64,000 nucleotides of DNA from Muribaculaceae bacterium Isolate-036 (Harlan) (GTDB taxonomy: Bacteria; Bacteroidota; Bacteroidia; Bacteroidales; Muribaculaceae): NCBI GenBank assembly GCA_003833075.1, contig RIAY01000005.1, forward strand, positions 142,898-206,897. Reading direction: 5' to 3'. The notes below the pieces were generated by a model. It searched no databases. It saw only the letters and a list, made by a program, of their open reading frames with translations, and was not told where the DNA came from. Position 1 is the first letter of the stretch, and each line of letters begins with the position of its first letter. The position numbers were made by a program, and so were the translations under genes. Below, in pieces: positions 34,215 through 42,674 of the stretch.

Positions 34215-36023
34215 TTATCGGTTGTTTGCAATTAACTCGACCTGCTGGTTACATGCCTCGTTCCATCGTATAAGAGCATTATTCCAAGTGTCTATGTCTA
34301 TAAGTCTGACACGGGGTTCGCTGACAATCATCTCCTTTGACATAACCACCGTGTCACCCGCCCGGGTGAAAGAACAAGACAACGTCCCCTGTGGCGTTGT
34401 GGTCCGGAAACTTTCAGGAAGATATGTAACGTCATAACCCTCGGGAATCAGCAGTGTGGATACTCGAGATACTACGGCGGGATATGGCAGTAGATAATCA
34501 TGCCGCCGCTTGTAAGTCTCGACCTGTCCCGACATGGGATCTCCGGATGTATTGAGATCAATGTATATATGAGTGTCGGTTTCAGTATATCCCTGACTGT
34601 TCCGTACCTTTCCTGTTATTGAGACTGATTCAGGATTCTCAGACCGGAGAGCGGTGCTCTCCGGAGCGACCCCTGCCCGCGTATTAGGCACAAGCATCAG
34701 CGCGACAGCTTCAGTGTGACGATCCTGTTTCAACGAGCCAAGACTCCTCATGAACCATTCTTTCGCATCTCCTGTAAACGTGCGTCTGACATCGCCGACA
34801 AGGGAGCCATCGGATATGATATAATTATACTCAAGTCTGTCAACTGATTTCTGCGGTTCAAGCATTGGCACATTGAGCATACCGTACGTATCGCCTTTAT
34901 ATATCAGTGCATCTTTACCTTGAATGGAATAGGGAATGTGAGTATGCGGGATGTGTTTTGCGGTAGGATCAAGGAACATTGGCGAATGGCTGTCCGGATT
35001 GAGCACGCATATCATATGGTCTTCTGCCGCAAGCGAAGGAATCTCCGCTATGTTGAATGGGATATTCCTGGTGCCGACAGATGCGATATGCGCATCAAAT
35101 CCCTGATGCCGCAAAAGGGTTGTCAACAGCAAAGCCATGCCTTTGCAGTCTCCATAACGCTTGCGCAGAACCTCGGCTGGAGCATCGGGACGATGTCCGG
35201 CATCCCCTTCCTCGTAGGCTATATATCGTATATTGCTCTGCACCCACGCAAACGTGTCGGCAATACGCTGACTTTCTGTCTCTGCCATTGTGACTTTTGA
35301 CATTAAATTCTCTATGTCCGGTATCGAGACATCAACCCTGCTGATTTCGCGCTCCCACTCATAGAGCTTGTCTGTATCAGCAAACCAACCGCAAATTATC
35401 ACACAAGGTTCCGACAAAAGAGGTCCAGGTCTGTTGTCATTATCACTTATTCCGTCCAGATCGGCAATGGAATATCTGACAATGCGGCTGCCGTCTTGAC
35501 TCTCGGAATCCGTTCGCGTGATATTCTCCGGCAAATTCAATTCTATAAGTCTTATACGGCTGAGTGACTCCGGTATGGCGACAGTGACTTCCTTTCTGCT
35601 TATAGGGTATATATCAGAAAGCATTATCTTTGTAAAGAAAGCGGGATCGGTAAATGTGCGGCGGAATTCTGTACGGGTTCTTTTCCCTTTGGCATCAAGA
35701 TAAGTATTGAAACAGCATATGCGGGAATCATCATGGAATATTCCTTCCGCCGAAGCTCTTTTGTATTGCGCCTTACCTTTGCCGGAAGCCTTGTCAAGCG
35801 TAATATTTCCGGAGTAGAATATCTGCGATGATACTGTTTCGGCACGGCGGGTAGCTTCAAACTCATGTGTTTGAACGGTTTTGACAACAATTCCTTTGTC
35901 AGATACCACAAATTCATACGATTCCGCACCGTCGATAATCACGATGTTATCTTCAGGCGTAACCGAATATGCTCCAATGCCGGATGACACAAACAATGCA
36001 ACTGTCAACAATACCTGTTTCAT
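34215..36023 (-). CDS. DUF3857 and transglutaminase-core secreted protein
   Basis: The 602-residue protein has a signal peptide (about 1-20), a DUF3857 domain (about 45-215) and a transglutaminase-like core (about 240-370). The catalytic Cys is in KRYGDCKGMALLLTTLLRH (about residue 292) and a His in AAEDHMICVL (about 337), followed by FLDPTAKH, which supplies the Asp. The C-terminal part is beta-rich. These proteins are common in Bacteroidetes and are thought to act on peptides or cell-wall material outside the cytosol, without a proven substrate. It is the first gene of a two-gene unit. The 170 bp upstream are AT-rich with no clear promoter box. Confidence 0.82.
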   Translation of the reverse strand: MKQVLLTVALFVSSGIGAYSVTPEDNIVIIDGAESYEFVVSDKGIVVKTVQTHEFEATRRAETVSSQIFYSGNITLDKASGKGKAQYKRASAEGIFHDDSRICCFNTYLDAKGKRTRTEFRRTFTDPAFFTKIMLSDIYPISRKEVTVAIPESLSRIRLIELNLPENITRTDSESQDGSRIVRYSIADLDGISDNDNRPGPLLSEPCVIICGWFADTDKLYEWEREISRVDVSIPDIENLMSKVTMAETESQRIADTFAWVQSNIRYIAYEEGDAGHRPDAPAEVLRKRYGDCKGMALLLTTLLRHQGFDAHIASVGTRNIPFNIAEIPSLAAEDHMICVLNPDSHSPMFLDPTAKHIPHTHIPYSIQGKDALIYKGDTYGMLNVPMLEPQKSVDRLEYNYIISDGSLVGDVRRTFTGDAKEWFMRSLGSLKQDRHTEAVALMLVPNTRAGVAPESTALRSENPESVSITGKVRNSQGYTETDTHIYIDLNTSGDPMSGQVETYKRRHDYLLPYPAVVSRVSTLLIPEGYDVTYLPESFRTTTPQGTLSCSFTRAGDTVVMSKEMIVSEPRVRLIDIDTWNNALIRWNEACNQQVELIANNR

Positions 36024-36193
36024 GCGCTGTCCCCCCTAATTTAATCGTAATCGACCGCAATTACAGCCACAAATATAATTAAATTATTTAAAAATACAGC
36101 AAAATGAAACTATAAAACTTAAAAAACATTCAAAATAAGAAGAAAAAAATACAAATTATTTACTCTTGATGATTAAGCCTCCGGAAATAGAAA

Positions 36194-38071
36194 CTACTGG
36201 AACAAAGAATCAAGACGCGACTGGTCAAGGAGGCAGAAAACGCGGTTGCCGTTTGGAGTAAGCGCCGGATCCGGAAGAGCGAATAACTCCGCACACAGAT
36301 GTTCCATCTCCACAGCACTCAGCTTTTCTCCACGCCTTATGGCTGAAGAACGTGCCATCATCAATGCCGCACGGCTCGCTATCGACACCTCTCCCCTCGC
36401 GTCAAGCCCATAGTTGGCGGAATCTTCAGTTACAGAATCAAGTATCCTCAGAACAATATCCTTGGGATTCCCGTTCTTGAGCATTGCCGGAAGAGAGGTT
36501 ATCATCCATGTCTCACCGGATTCATATTCAAGCGAAAATCCAAGTCTGCGCAAGTCATCCTCGATCTCAAGCAACGCGGCTCTCTGTGATTCATCAAGAA
36601 CAAGAGCTTCGGGGAACATCACGCTCTGCGATACGACCTCCATATTCTTCACTCTCCGCATAAACTCTTCATAAAGTATTTTCACATGAGCGCGATGCTG
36701 GTCAATTATCATCAGTCCGTGACGAGAAGAAGTTATTATATATTTTGAAGCATACTGCATGCACATCGGTGCAAGCTCATCCTTCAGTTCCTTTTCAAAA
36801 AGTGTCTCATCCTGCACTTCGGCGACTTCTTTCTTCTGCATATCCGACATCATCATATCCGACATCATCGGCGCCTCTGTCATAACCTGCCCGGTTTCTT
36901 CCCGCCCTCTGCTGAAATTCTCATACAGCGATTCCCAGTTGGAAGCAGATGGCTTTCTTTCATATTCCGTTTTAAACGGATTATAGTCTTCAGGCATCTC
37001 TATCACCGGTTCTTTAGGCAATTCCCCCTCTTTAAGAGGTCTGACCGGAATCGCGTCCGATGTGAAGTCTATTGAAGGCACTGCGGAGAATCTGCCGAGT
37101 GCAGCCTTCACAGCCGCCTGAAGGATAGGCCATATCTGCTGCTCGTATTCAAACTTGATGTCATCTTTTGTCGGACTGCGGTTAACATCCACGCTCTGCG
37201 GGTCTACCGTAAATTTAAGAAAATAGCATGGCTGTGTGTCCGGCGCAATTAGAGACTCATAACAGCCGACAATAGCCTTGTGAAAATATGGATGACGCAT
37301 GTTTCTGCCATTTGCTATAAGAAACTGGAGCGGATTCCTGCGTCTTGCAAATTCCGGACGGGAAACAAAACCCTCTATCTTTACCAACGATGTCTCCACG
37401 TTTATCGGCAGAAGCTGATTGTCAAGTCCGGATTTCCACAGTCCGATGATGCGCTGCTTGAACGAGCCGGCACGCAAATCCACAGTACGTGTGCCGGTAT
37501 CAAGCCCCATCCGTATATGATTGTTGACAAGAGCCATCCGTTCAAATTCACGGACTATGTTGGAAAGCTCTACACTATCACTTTTAAGGAACTTGCGGCG
37601 GGCGGGAGTGTTGAAAAACAGTTTCTTTACGGTTATCACAGTACCTTTGTCACACACACACGGTTCCTGACATTCCACACGACTGCCTGCAATTATAAGA
37701 TGTGTGCCGAGCTTGTCACCCTCTCTTCTGGTTCTGACATCCACTTCCGATATGGCGCATATCGAAGGCAACGCCTCGCCTCGGAAGCCCATTGTATGTA
37801 ACGAGAACAGGTCTTCCGCATTGCGGATTTTGGAAGTGGCATGTCTCTCAAAAGCCATACGCGCATCGGTCTCAGACATTCCGGATCCATTGTCAATGAC
37901 CTGAATCATTGTCTTTCCGGCATCCTTTACAACAATACGGACATCTGTGGCACCGGAATCAACCGCGTTTTCGACCAACTCCTTAATCGCCGACGAGGGT
38001 CTTTGTATGACCTCTCCTGCCGCTATCTGGTTTGCCACCGCATCAGGCAGCAATCTGATCACATCTGTCAT
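36194..38071 (-). CDS. mutL: DNA mismatch repair protein MutL
   Basis: MutL couples mismatch recognition by MutS to strand removal. The 625-residue protein has the GHKL ATPase domain with ELVENAVDSGAT, DNGSGM and GFRGEALPSI (about residues 30-105), a transducer domain to about 330, a variable linker and a C-terminal dimerisation domain (about 430-625). In the C-terminal domain the endonuclease motif reads DQHRAHVKILYEE: the first Glu of the DQHA(x)2E(x)4E pattern is Val. The CPHGRP-like motif reads TPNGNRV. Nicking activity may therefore be absent. The linker contains the short repeat MMSDMMMSDM. It is the last gene of an operon with envelope genes, 7 bp after the OstA-like gene. Confidence 0.95.
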   Translation of the reverse strand: MTDVIRLLPDAVANQIAAGEVIQRPSSAIKELVENAVDSGATDVRIVVKDAGKTMIQVIDNGSGMSETDARMAFERHATSKIRNAEDLFSLHTMGFRGEALPSICAISEVDVRTRREGDKLGTHLIIAGSRVECQEPCVCDKGTVITVKKLFFNTPARRKFLKSDSVELSNIVREFERMALVNNHIRMGLDTGTRTVDLRAGSFKQRIIGLWKSGLDNQLLPINVETSLVKIEGFVSRPEFARRRNPLQFLIANGRNMRHPYFHKAIVGCYESLIAPDTQPCYFLKFTVDPQSVDVNRSPTKDDIKFEYEQQIWPILQAAVKAALGRFSAVPSIDFTSDAIPVRPLKEGELPKEPVIEMPEDYNPFKTEYERKPSASNWESLYENFSRGREETGQVMTEAPMMSDMMMSDMQKKEVAEVQDETLFEKELKDELAPMCMQYASKYIITSSRHGLMIIDQHRAHVKILYEEFMRRVKNMEVVSQSVMFPEALVLDESQRAALLEIEDDLRRLGFSLEYESGETWMITSLPAMLKNGNPKDIVLRILDSVTEDSANYGLDARGEVSIASRAALMMARSSAIRRGEKLSAVEMEHLCAELFALPDPALTPNGNRVFCLLDQSRLDSLFQ

Positions 38072-38078
38072 AAATCCT

Positions 38079-40283
38079 TTATTGAGATAATCCGGTTTGA
38101 GAAATTCCGGTTTTCATTTTAGATGCGGGTGTATCGTCTTTGAAATAATTCTCAAGTTCCTCCGGCACCTCTCCCAGCTCATCCATCCACTTCCAGCGTC
38201 CGCCGTACCATTCGCGACGGGGTCTCAAAGGCTCAAACCATCTGAATCCCTGGAGATATTTCTGAGCAGGCTTGATAAGGAATATCGGATATATGGAACC
38301 TGTGGTCTCCGGCCAGAATTTGAGTTTGTCAAGAGTGCGTTCCTTCATGTCAATTGTAAGGAAAGAGCTCTCAACACTCACAAGCTTGTTGTAAGTCGAA
38401 TCTTTCTCCATCGGAAGGAAGATTGTCTCCACATTGCCTTCCACATCAAGACGCGATAATTCTCCCCCATCGAAATATGCTGTCATCTTTTTCCCGGCGA
38501 GCTGATTGTAGAAATCCTCGTCTATATATTCTGCAAGGAATCCTTTTTCGGGAAGATCGGCGCGATCTACCGTCGAGTCGTTGAAATGGACGTTGATCTT
38601 GTCACCGTAAACCTGTTTCTGCTCATTCCAGACAACCGGCTTGCGTATAAGATACAGCATGGAGTCATACTCCTGATATATCATCGTATCCGCTATTCCC
38701 TGCATGTCCTGACGGAAGAAACGTGCCCTGCCAATGGCTCTTGCCACATGATAGTCTTTAGGCACCATATATGTCGAGTCTCTTCCGAGTTTGTCAAGTC
38801 TCGGTCCTGACGGAACAACAGCAGTCGAATCTGACACAATTGTCTCAACGACCACAGAATCAGTTACCACAGGACGCGATGCGATACTGTCGGCAAGATG
38901 CGAAGATTCCGGCTTCTCTGCCTTGGATTCACCGATCCCTGATTTATCGGCTTTCATCCGTTCTTTTTTCAAATCTTCAAGCATTTTGAAAAAACCGCCG
39001 GCAAATCCGCGCAACTGCCCTGTCTGACCGGGTTTCGGGAAACCATAAGGAATCCGCAACACCTCAATATTCATCTCGTCTGCAATTTCAGAAGCGGATG
39101 TATAACCTTGCAGACGTGCTCTCGTCTCCGCGCTCAAAGCTCTTGCAAGACTGTCTGGCCACACATATTCCACTCTTACGGATGTAAGAATGGTATCGGC
39201 TCTAAGAAAAAGAGTGTCTTTCTGGGAATACTCCATCAACAACGGATAATCTGTGGAATATGCCCGGCGCAACGAATCGTCATACTCGCCATATCCTCCA
39301 ATAAGTGTCATTTTGCGCGCGGTGTCTGTCAGCACCATCGGCTGCGGATTCTTCGCCGCATCACGAAACATGAAAGCCCGGCTCAGACGTGTAGCCTTAT
39401 CATAGATTATTGAATCACCTTCGAGCGTAACAACATTCATCGAACTGTCTCTATGCAGTATGGTGGATCTCGCCGTCAGAATGGCATTGTCTGTCTGCGT
39501 ATTGTAACGTCCGGCTGTCGTAAGGATTGTGTCGTTCGCACCTTCTATGCGTGTTTCCGTATTGATTGTGGCGATATGTGTGCCCGTATTGTAATCAAGT
39601 TCTTCGGTAAACATCCTGTAACCGTCTTTGGTATTCACGAGAACCACATTATCCTCAAACCGTGCAAGTTTTGTGGCAGGCGAATATTCTCCGTAAGTAG
39701 ATGTCAGAACATTGATGTCGTCCTGAAGCTTTCCGCCACGGGTATACCACCCCATCTCTATGTTCATGTCATAGTCAAGACTGTCTGTGGTGAGCGTTAC
39801 CTTAGGATCTTTAAGCGTCACCTCCTGACGCGACGGACCGGCAGTCAGCACAGCCTTCCGCTGTCCTCCGTCATAAAACAGTTTGTCGGCATATACGAAA
39901 AGGGTATCGCCCTGTTTCATCTCTACATGTCCGAATGCGTCAAGAGAATTGCGCTCCGGGAAATAATATGCCGAATCACAATACATCCACATTCCTCCCT
40001 GACGGAACACTACATTACCCTTCACAATCTGTTTCTCCTCGAAATCCATAGGCGGACGGAACAAGGAATCCGCATTTTCAAGAAAGACCTTGTCTTCCTG
40101 ATACCTGTTGGCAGAGGGTATTGTAGGCTTAATCGGCTGTGTCGGAGCCGGACGTGTGAAAGACTCCGTCTTTTCCTTTTTCTTACGCTGCTGGGCGTAT
40201 AGGGAATCCATAACAGAGATTCCTCCCGACAGCACTATGACCGCCAGGAGAAACACTATAATTTTGGGAGTCTTTGAAATCAT
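38079..40283 (-). CDS. OstA/LptA-domain protein, probable periplasmic LPS transport factor
   Basis: The 734-residue protein has an N-terminal membrane or signal segment (about 8-30) followed by a long beta-rich region of OstA/LptA type (about 60-400). There, units such as KGNVVFRQGGMWMYCDSAYY and FADKLFY-like strands repeat. In Gram-negative bacteria LptA-type proteins bridge LPS across the periplasm. A Ser/Glu/Lys-rich segment (about 430-500) separates a second beta-rich part (about 500-680), and the C terminus is polar. It is far longer than E. coli LptA (about 185 residues) but similar OstA-like proteins occur in Bacteroidales. The ATG at 40283 overlaps the SurA stop as TGATG. Confidence 0.82.
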   Translation of the reverse strand: MISKTPKIIVFLLAVIVLSGGISVMDSLYAQQRKKKEKTESFTRPAPTQPIKPTIPSANRYQEDKVFLENADSLFRPPMDFEEKQIVKGNVVFRQGGMWMYCDSAYYFPERNSLDAFGHVEMKQGDTLFVYADKLFYDGGQRKAVLTAGPSRQEVTLKDPKVTLTTDSLDYDMNIEMGWYTRGGKLQDDINVLTSTYGEYSPATKLARFEDNVVLVNTKDGYRMFTEELDYNTGTHIATINTETRIEGANDTILTTAGRYNTQTDNAILTARSTILHRDSSMNVVTLEGDSIIYDKATRLSRAFMFRDAAKNPQPMVLTDTARKMTLIGGYGEYDDSLRRAYSTDYPLLMEYSQKDTLFLRADTILTSVRVEYVWPDSLARALSAETRARLQGYTSASEIADEMNIEVLRIPYGFPKPGQTGQLRGFAGGFFKMLEDLKKERMKADKSGIGESKAEKPESSHLADSIASRPVVTDSVVVETIVSDSTAVVPSGPRLDKLGRDSTYMVPKDYHVARAIGRARFFRQDMQGIADTMIYQEYDSMLYLIRKPVVWNEQKQVYGDKINVHFNDSTVDRADLPEKGFLAEYIDEDFYNQLAGKKMTAYFDGGELSRLDVEGNVETIFLPMEKDSTYNKLVSVESSFLTIDMKERTLDKLKFWPETTGSIYPIFLIKPAQKYLQGFRWFEPLRPRREWYGGRWKWMDELGEVPEELENYFKDDTPASKMKTGISQTGLSQ

Positions 40284-41638
40284 CACTTTATCCAGCCTTC
40301 ATATTCAAATTCACAATTTTGCCAGCCATCGGCTATCTTTACGTAGGTATCCTTGATTTTTCGTTCAACCCACTCTTTCAGAATCTCCTCTTTCCGCTTT
40401 GCCTCATACATCTCCTTAAGCATGTTATAGTCATCGGAAAGATTCGCCTTATGTCCGGGTACGCGGCTCGTAAGTTTCACTATTGCCACGATATCCTTGT
40501 TACGTTTTGTATCTTTCATTATAAACGCTTCAGACACATCTCCTGGTTTCATCATCTCTACTCTTCTTGCCACCTCCGGCGGTAATTCCTGCATCTCGAA
40601 GCGAGGACTGCCTGTCTGAGGATTCACCATGACTCCTCTGTTGTTCTTTGTATCCTTATCCTGCGACACGTATCTTGCGGCATCCTCAAAGGGAAACTTG
40701 CCTGCCACTATCTCTTTGCGCAACGAATCAAGACGCACGGTCGCTTCCCTCAGATCTTTCTCGTTTACCTTGGGGGTAAGCAGAATATGGCGCACATTCA
40801 CCTGATCCCCCCTTTTGTCGATAAGCTGAATGATATGATAGCCATATTCGGTTTCCACAATACGGGATACTTTCTTGGGGTCATTGAGGTTGAACGCCAC
40901 ATTGGCGAACTCCGGCACCCATGATGACCTCGACTGGTAACCGAGTTCGCCACCCTGCATGGCTGACCCGTCCTCGCTATTCATGATGGCAAGGGTAGAG
41001 AATTCGGACTCACCGCGATTAACCCTGTCCGCGTAATCGCGGAGCCGCGCTTTTACATCTTCTATCTCCTGGGCGGGAATCACCGGATTGATAGATATGA
41101 TCTGGGCTTCCACCTGCATCGGCACATAAGGTATGGAATCCTCCGGCAATGTGGAGAAATATTTTCTGACATCGTTGGGAGTCGCCTTGACATCTTTTGT
41201 GAGATTATGCTGCACCTGCTCTATTATATAATTATTGCGCATGACCTCAAGAAGTTGCTCACGCAACTGTGCATAAGGTTTGCGGAAATATTCCTCAACC
41301 TTCTCGCGTGAACCGAAATTGTTTATAAAAAATGCAAGACGCTTGTCAACCGATCCCTGTACCTGTCCTTCCGGAGCCTCGACAGTATCAATCTTTGCCT
41401 GATGCAGATACAACTTTTCCACAGCTATCCTCTCGGGAATAACGCAATACGGATCACCTGCCACAGATGTGCCCTCAGAGCGCATCTGAGCATACTGGTC
41501 TTCTATCTCAGAACGAAAAATCGGCTCGTCACCGACTATCCAGGCAACCTCGTCAACGACATTGCGCTTAACAGGAGCAGCAATGGCACAAAGTGCCATA
41601 CAAGCCGCCGCAGGTATCATTACGTTTCTTATTTTCAT
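40283..41638 (-). CDS. surA: SurA-like periplasmic peptidyl-prolyl isomerase/chaperone
   Basis: The 451-residue protein starts with a signal peptide (about 1-21, ending in AIAAPVK). It has the SurA N-terminal helical domain (about 25-180) and one clear parvulin domain (about 275-375) with VNVRHILLTPKVNEKD. A first parvulin-like domain (about 170-270) has the typical GGELGYQSRSSWVPEF block and EYGYHIIQLIDKR. SurA guides outer-membrane proteins across the periplasm. It lies 3 bp after a SurA-like lipoprotein gene and overlaps the OstA-like gene, so outer-membrane assembly functions are grouped in one operon. Confidence 0.9.
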   Translation of the reverse strand: MKIRNVMIPAAACMALCAIAAPVKRNVVDEVAWIVGDEPIFRSEIEDQYAQMRSEGTSVAGDPYCVIPERIAVEKLYLHQAKIDTVEAPEGQVQGSVDKRLAFFINNFGSREKVEEYFRKPYAQLREQLLEVMRNNYIIEQVQHNLTKDVKATPNDVRKYFSTLPEDSIPYVPMQVEAQIISINPVIPAQEIEDVKARLRDYADRVNRGESEFSTLAIMNSEDGSAMQGGELGYQSRSSWVPEFANVAFNLNDPKKVSRIVETEYGYHIIQLIDKRGDQVNVRHILLTPKVNEKDLREATVRLDSLRKEIVAGKFPFEDAARYVSQDKDTKNNRGVMVNPQTGSPRFEMQELPPEVARRVEMMKPGDVSEAFIMKDTKRNKDIVAIVKLTSRVPGHKANLSDDYNMLKEMYEAKRKEEILKEWVERKIKDTYVKIADGWQNCEFEYEGWIK

Positions 41639-41641
41639 ATA

Positions 41642-42583
41642 TCAGGTTCTTTTTTTATTCTTGTTTTCATTATCTGATGCAACCTCCTGCCTCATCTTTC
41701 TTTTTACAGGATCATACAGACCAGGCTTAAGTCTCCCCTCCTCTATACTTTTGGAGTACAACGAGGTCAAAAGTCTTATTCTATAGTCAGCCTTTTTCTC
41801 CCTCTCCATCATATCCGCAATGCACCGGGAGGCATATTCATATGGCATGACACTTCCGGTAGGAAGATAATCGAACACATGCAGTATGTACGTAGAGCCT
41901 CCGTATGACGTCTCGAAGTCTCTTGCAGACCCCAGAAATGCATCTGCATCGTAAAACCTGTAAGGTATCTGCTCCGCCACATCCGCCCAGTCAAGCCATT
42001 CATCCTTGAAATATTCATATTGCGATGCCTGGCGCAGACCATACTTTTCAATATTGTCGATAGCGGAAGATGTCGGAGAAGACATCCATTTCCTTATGTC
42101 TCCCAAACGCTCTTCTGAATCCGCGACCTTGATATATATACCCTTGATGATAGGAGCGGAAAGCTTCATTTCCGATCCATGCTCGGCATAGTACATCTTT
42201 ACGCTCTGCTCCGAAACAGCCGGAATCTCGCCTTGTTTCGATCGCAGATAGCGTTCGATTATCAGGTTGTTACGGTAATCTTCAGCCATGCGGTCTATCT
42301 TCTCAAGGTCTGCTATATTATCGGATGCAAGATCACTGAGCATCATTGTTCTTACCCAGCGCTCCACTATCGAATTAAAAAGGTCGAGACTGTCCTGTTC
42401 CGACAGACCGGAAGGAATTCTCGAAACCACTTCGCGCACTGTAAGTGCGGAATCTCCCACCTCCACAAGTATTTTCTCGGCTGAGACCTCCTCCCCTGCC
42501 GGAGATGAGCAAGCCAAAGGCATCTGCAATGATGCCGATGCCATAAACACACTTATGAACAGTATAGGTTTCCGCATTTTCAT
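41642..42583 (-). CDS. SurA-like lipoprotein without evident parvulin domain
   Basis: The 313-residue protein has a signal peptide with a lipobox-like end (MPLACSS, Cys about residue 25), so it is probably a lipoprotein. The part after it (VEVGDSALTVREVVSRIP, about 40-57) resembles the N-terminal chaperone region of SurA/PpiC proteins. The middle and C-terminal parts are mostly helical, and I see no parvulin signature. It is the first gene of the operon lipoprotein-surA-ostA-mutL. A role as a partner in outer-membrane protein folding is an inference from position and the N-terminal similarity. Confidence 0.72.
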   Translation of the reverse strand: MKMRKPILFISVFMASASLQMPLACSSPAGEEVSAEKILVEVGDSALTVREVVSRIPSGLSEQDSLDLFNSIVERWVRTMMLSDLASDNIADLEKIDRMAEDYRNNLIIERYLRSKQGEIPAVSEQSVKMYYAEHGSEMKLSAPIIKGIYIKVADSEERLGDIRKWMSSPTSSAIDNIEKYGLRQASQYEYFKDEWLDWADVAEQIPYRFYDADAFLGSARDFETSYGGSTYILHVFDYLPTGSVMPYEYASRCIADMMEREKKADYRIRLLTSLYSKSIEEGRLKPGLYDPVKRKMRQEVASDNENKNKKRT

Positions 42584-42610
42584 AATACGTTACAAATTTA
42601 AACAAATTTC

Positions 42611-42652
42611 CACTAATAAAAAAGAAGCCGGGTCTTAATATTGACCCGGCCT
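42611..42652 (-). terminator. Terminator of the large parvulin gene
   Basis: GC-rich 8-bp arms GCCGGGTC (42627-42634) and GACCCGGC (42643-42650), followed on the minus strand by a T-rich run. Confidence 0.85.
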
Positions 42653-42674
42653 CCTCATGTGAATGCCTTTTATT

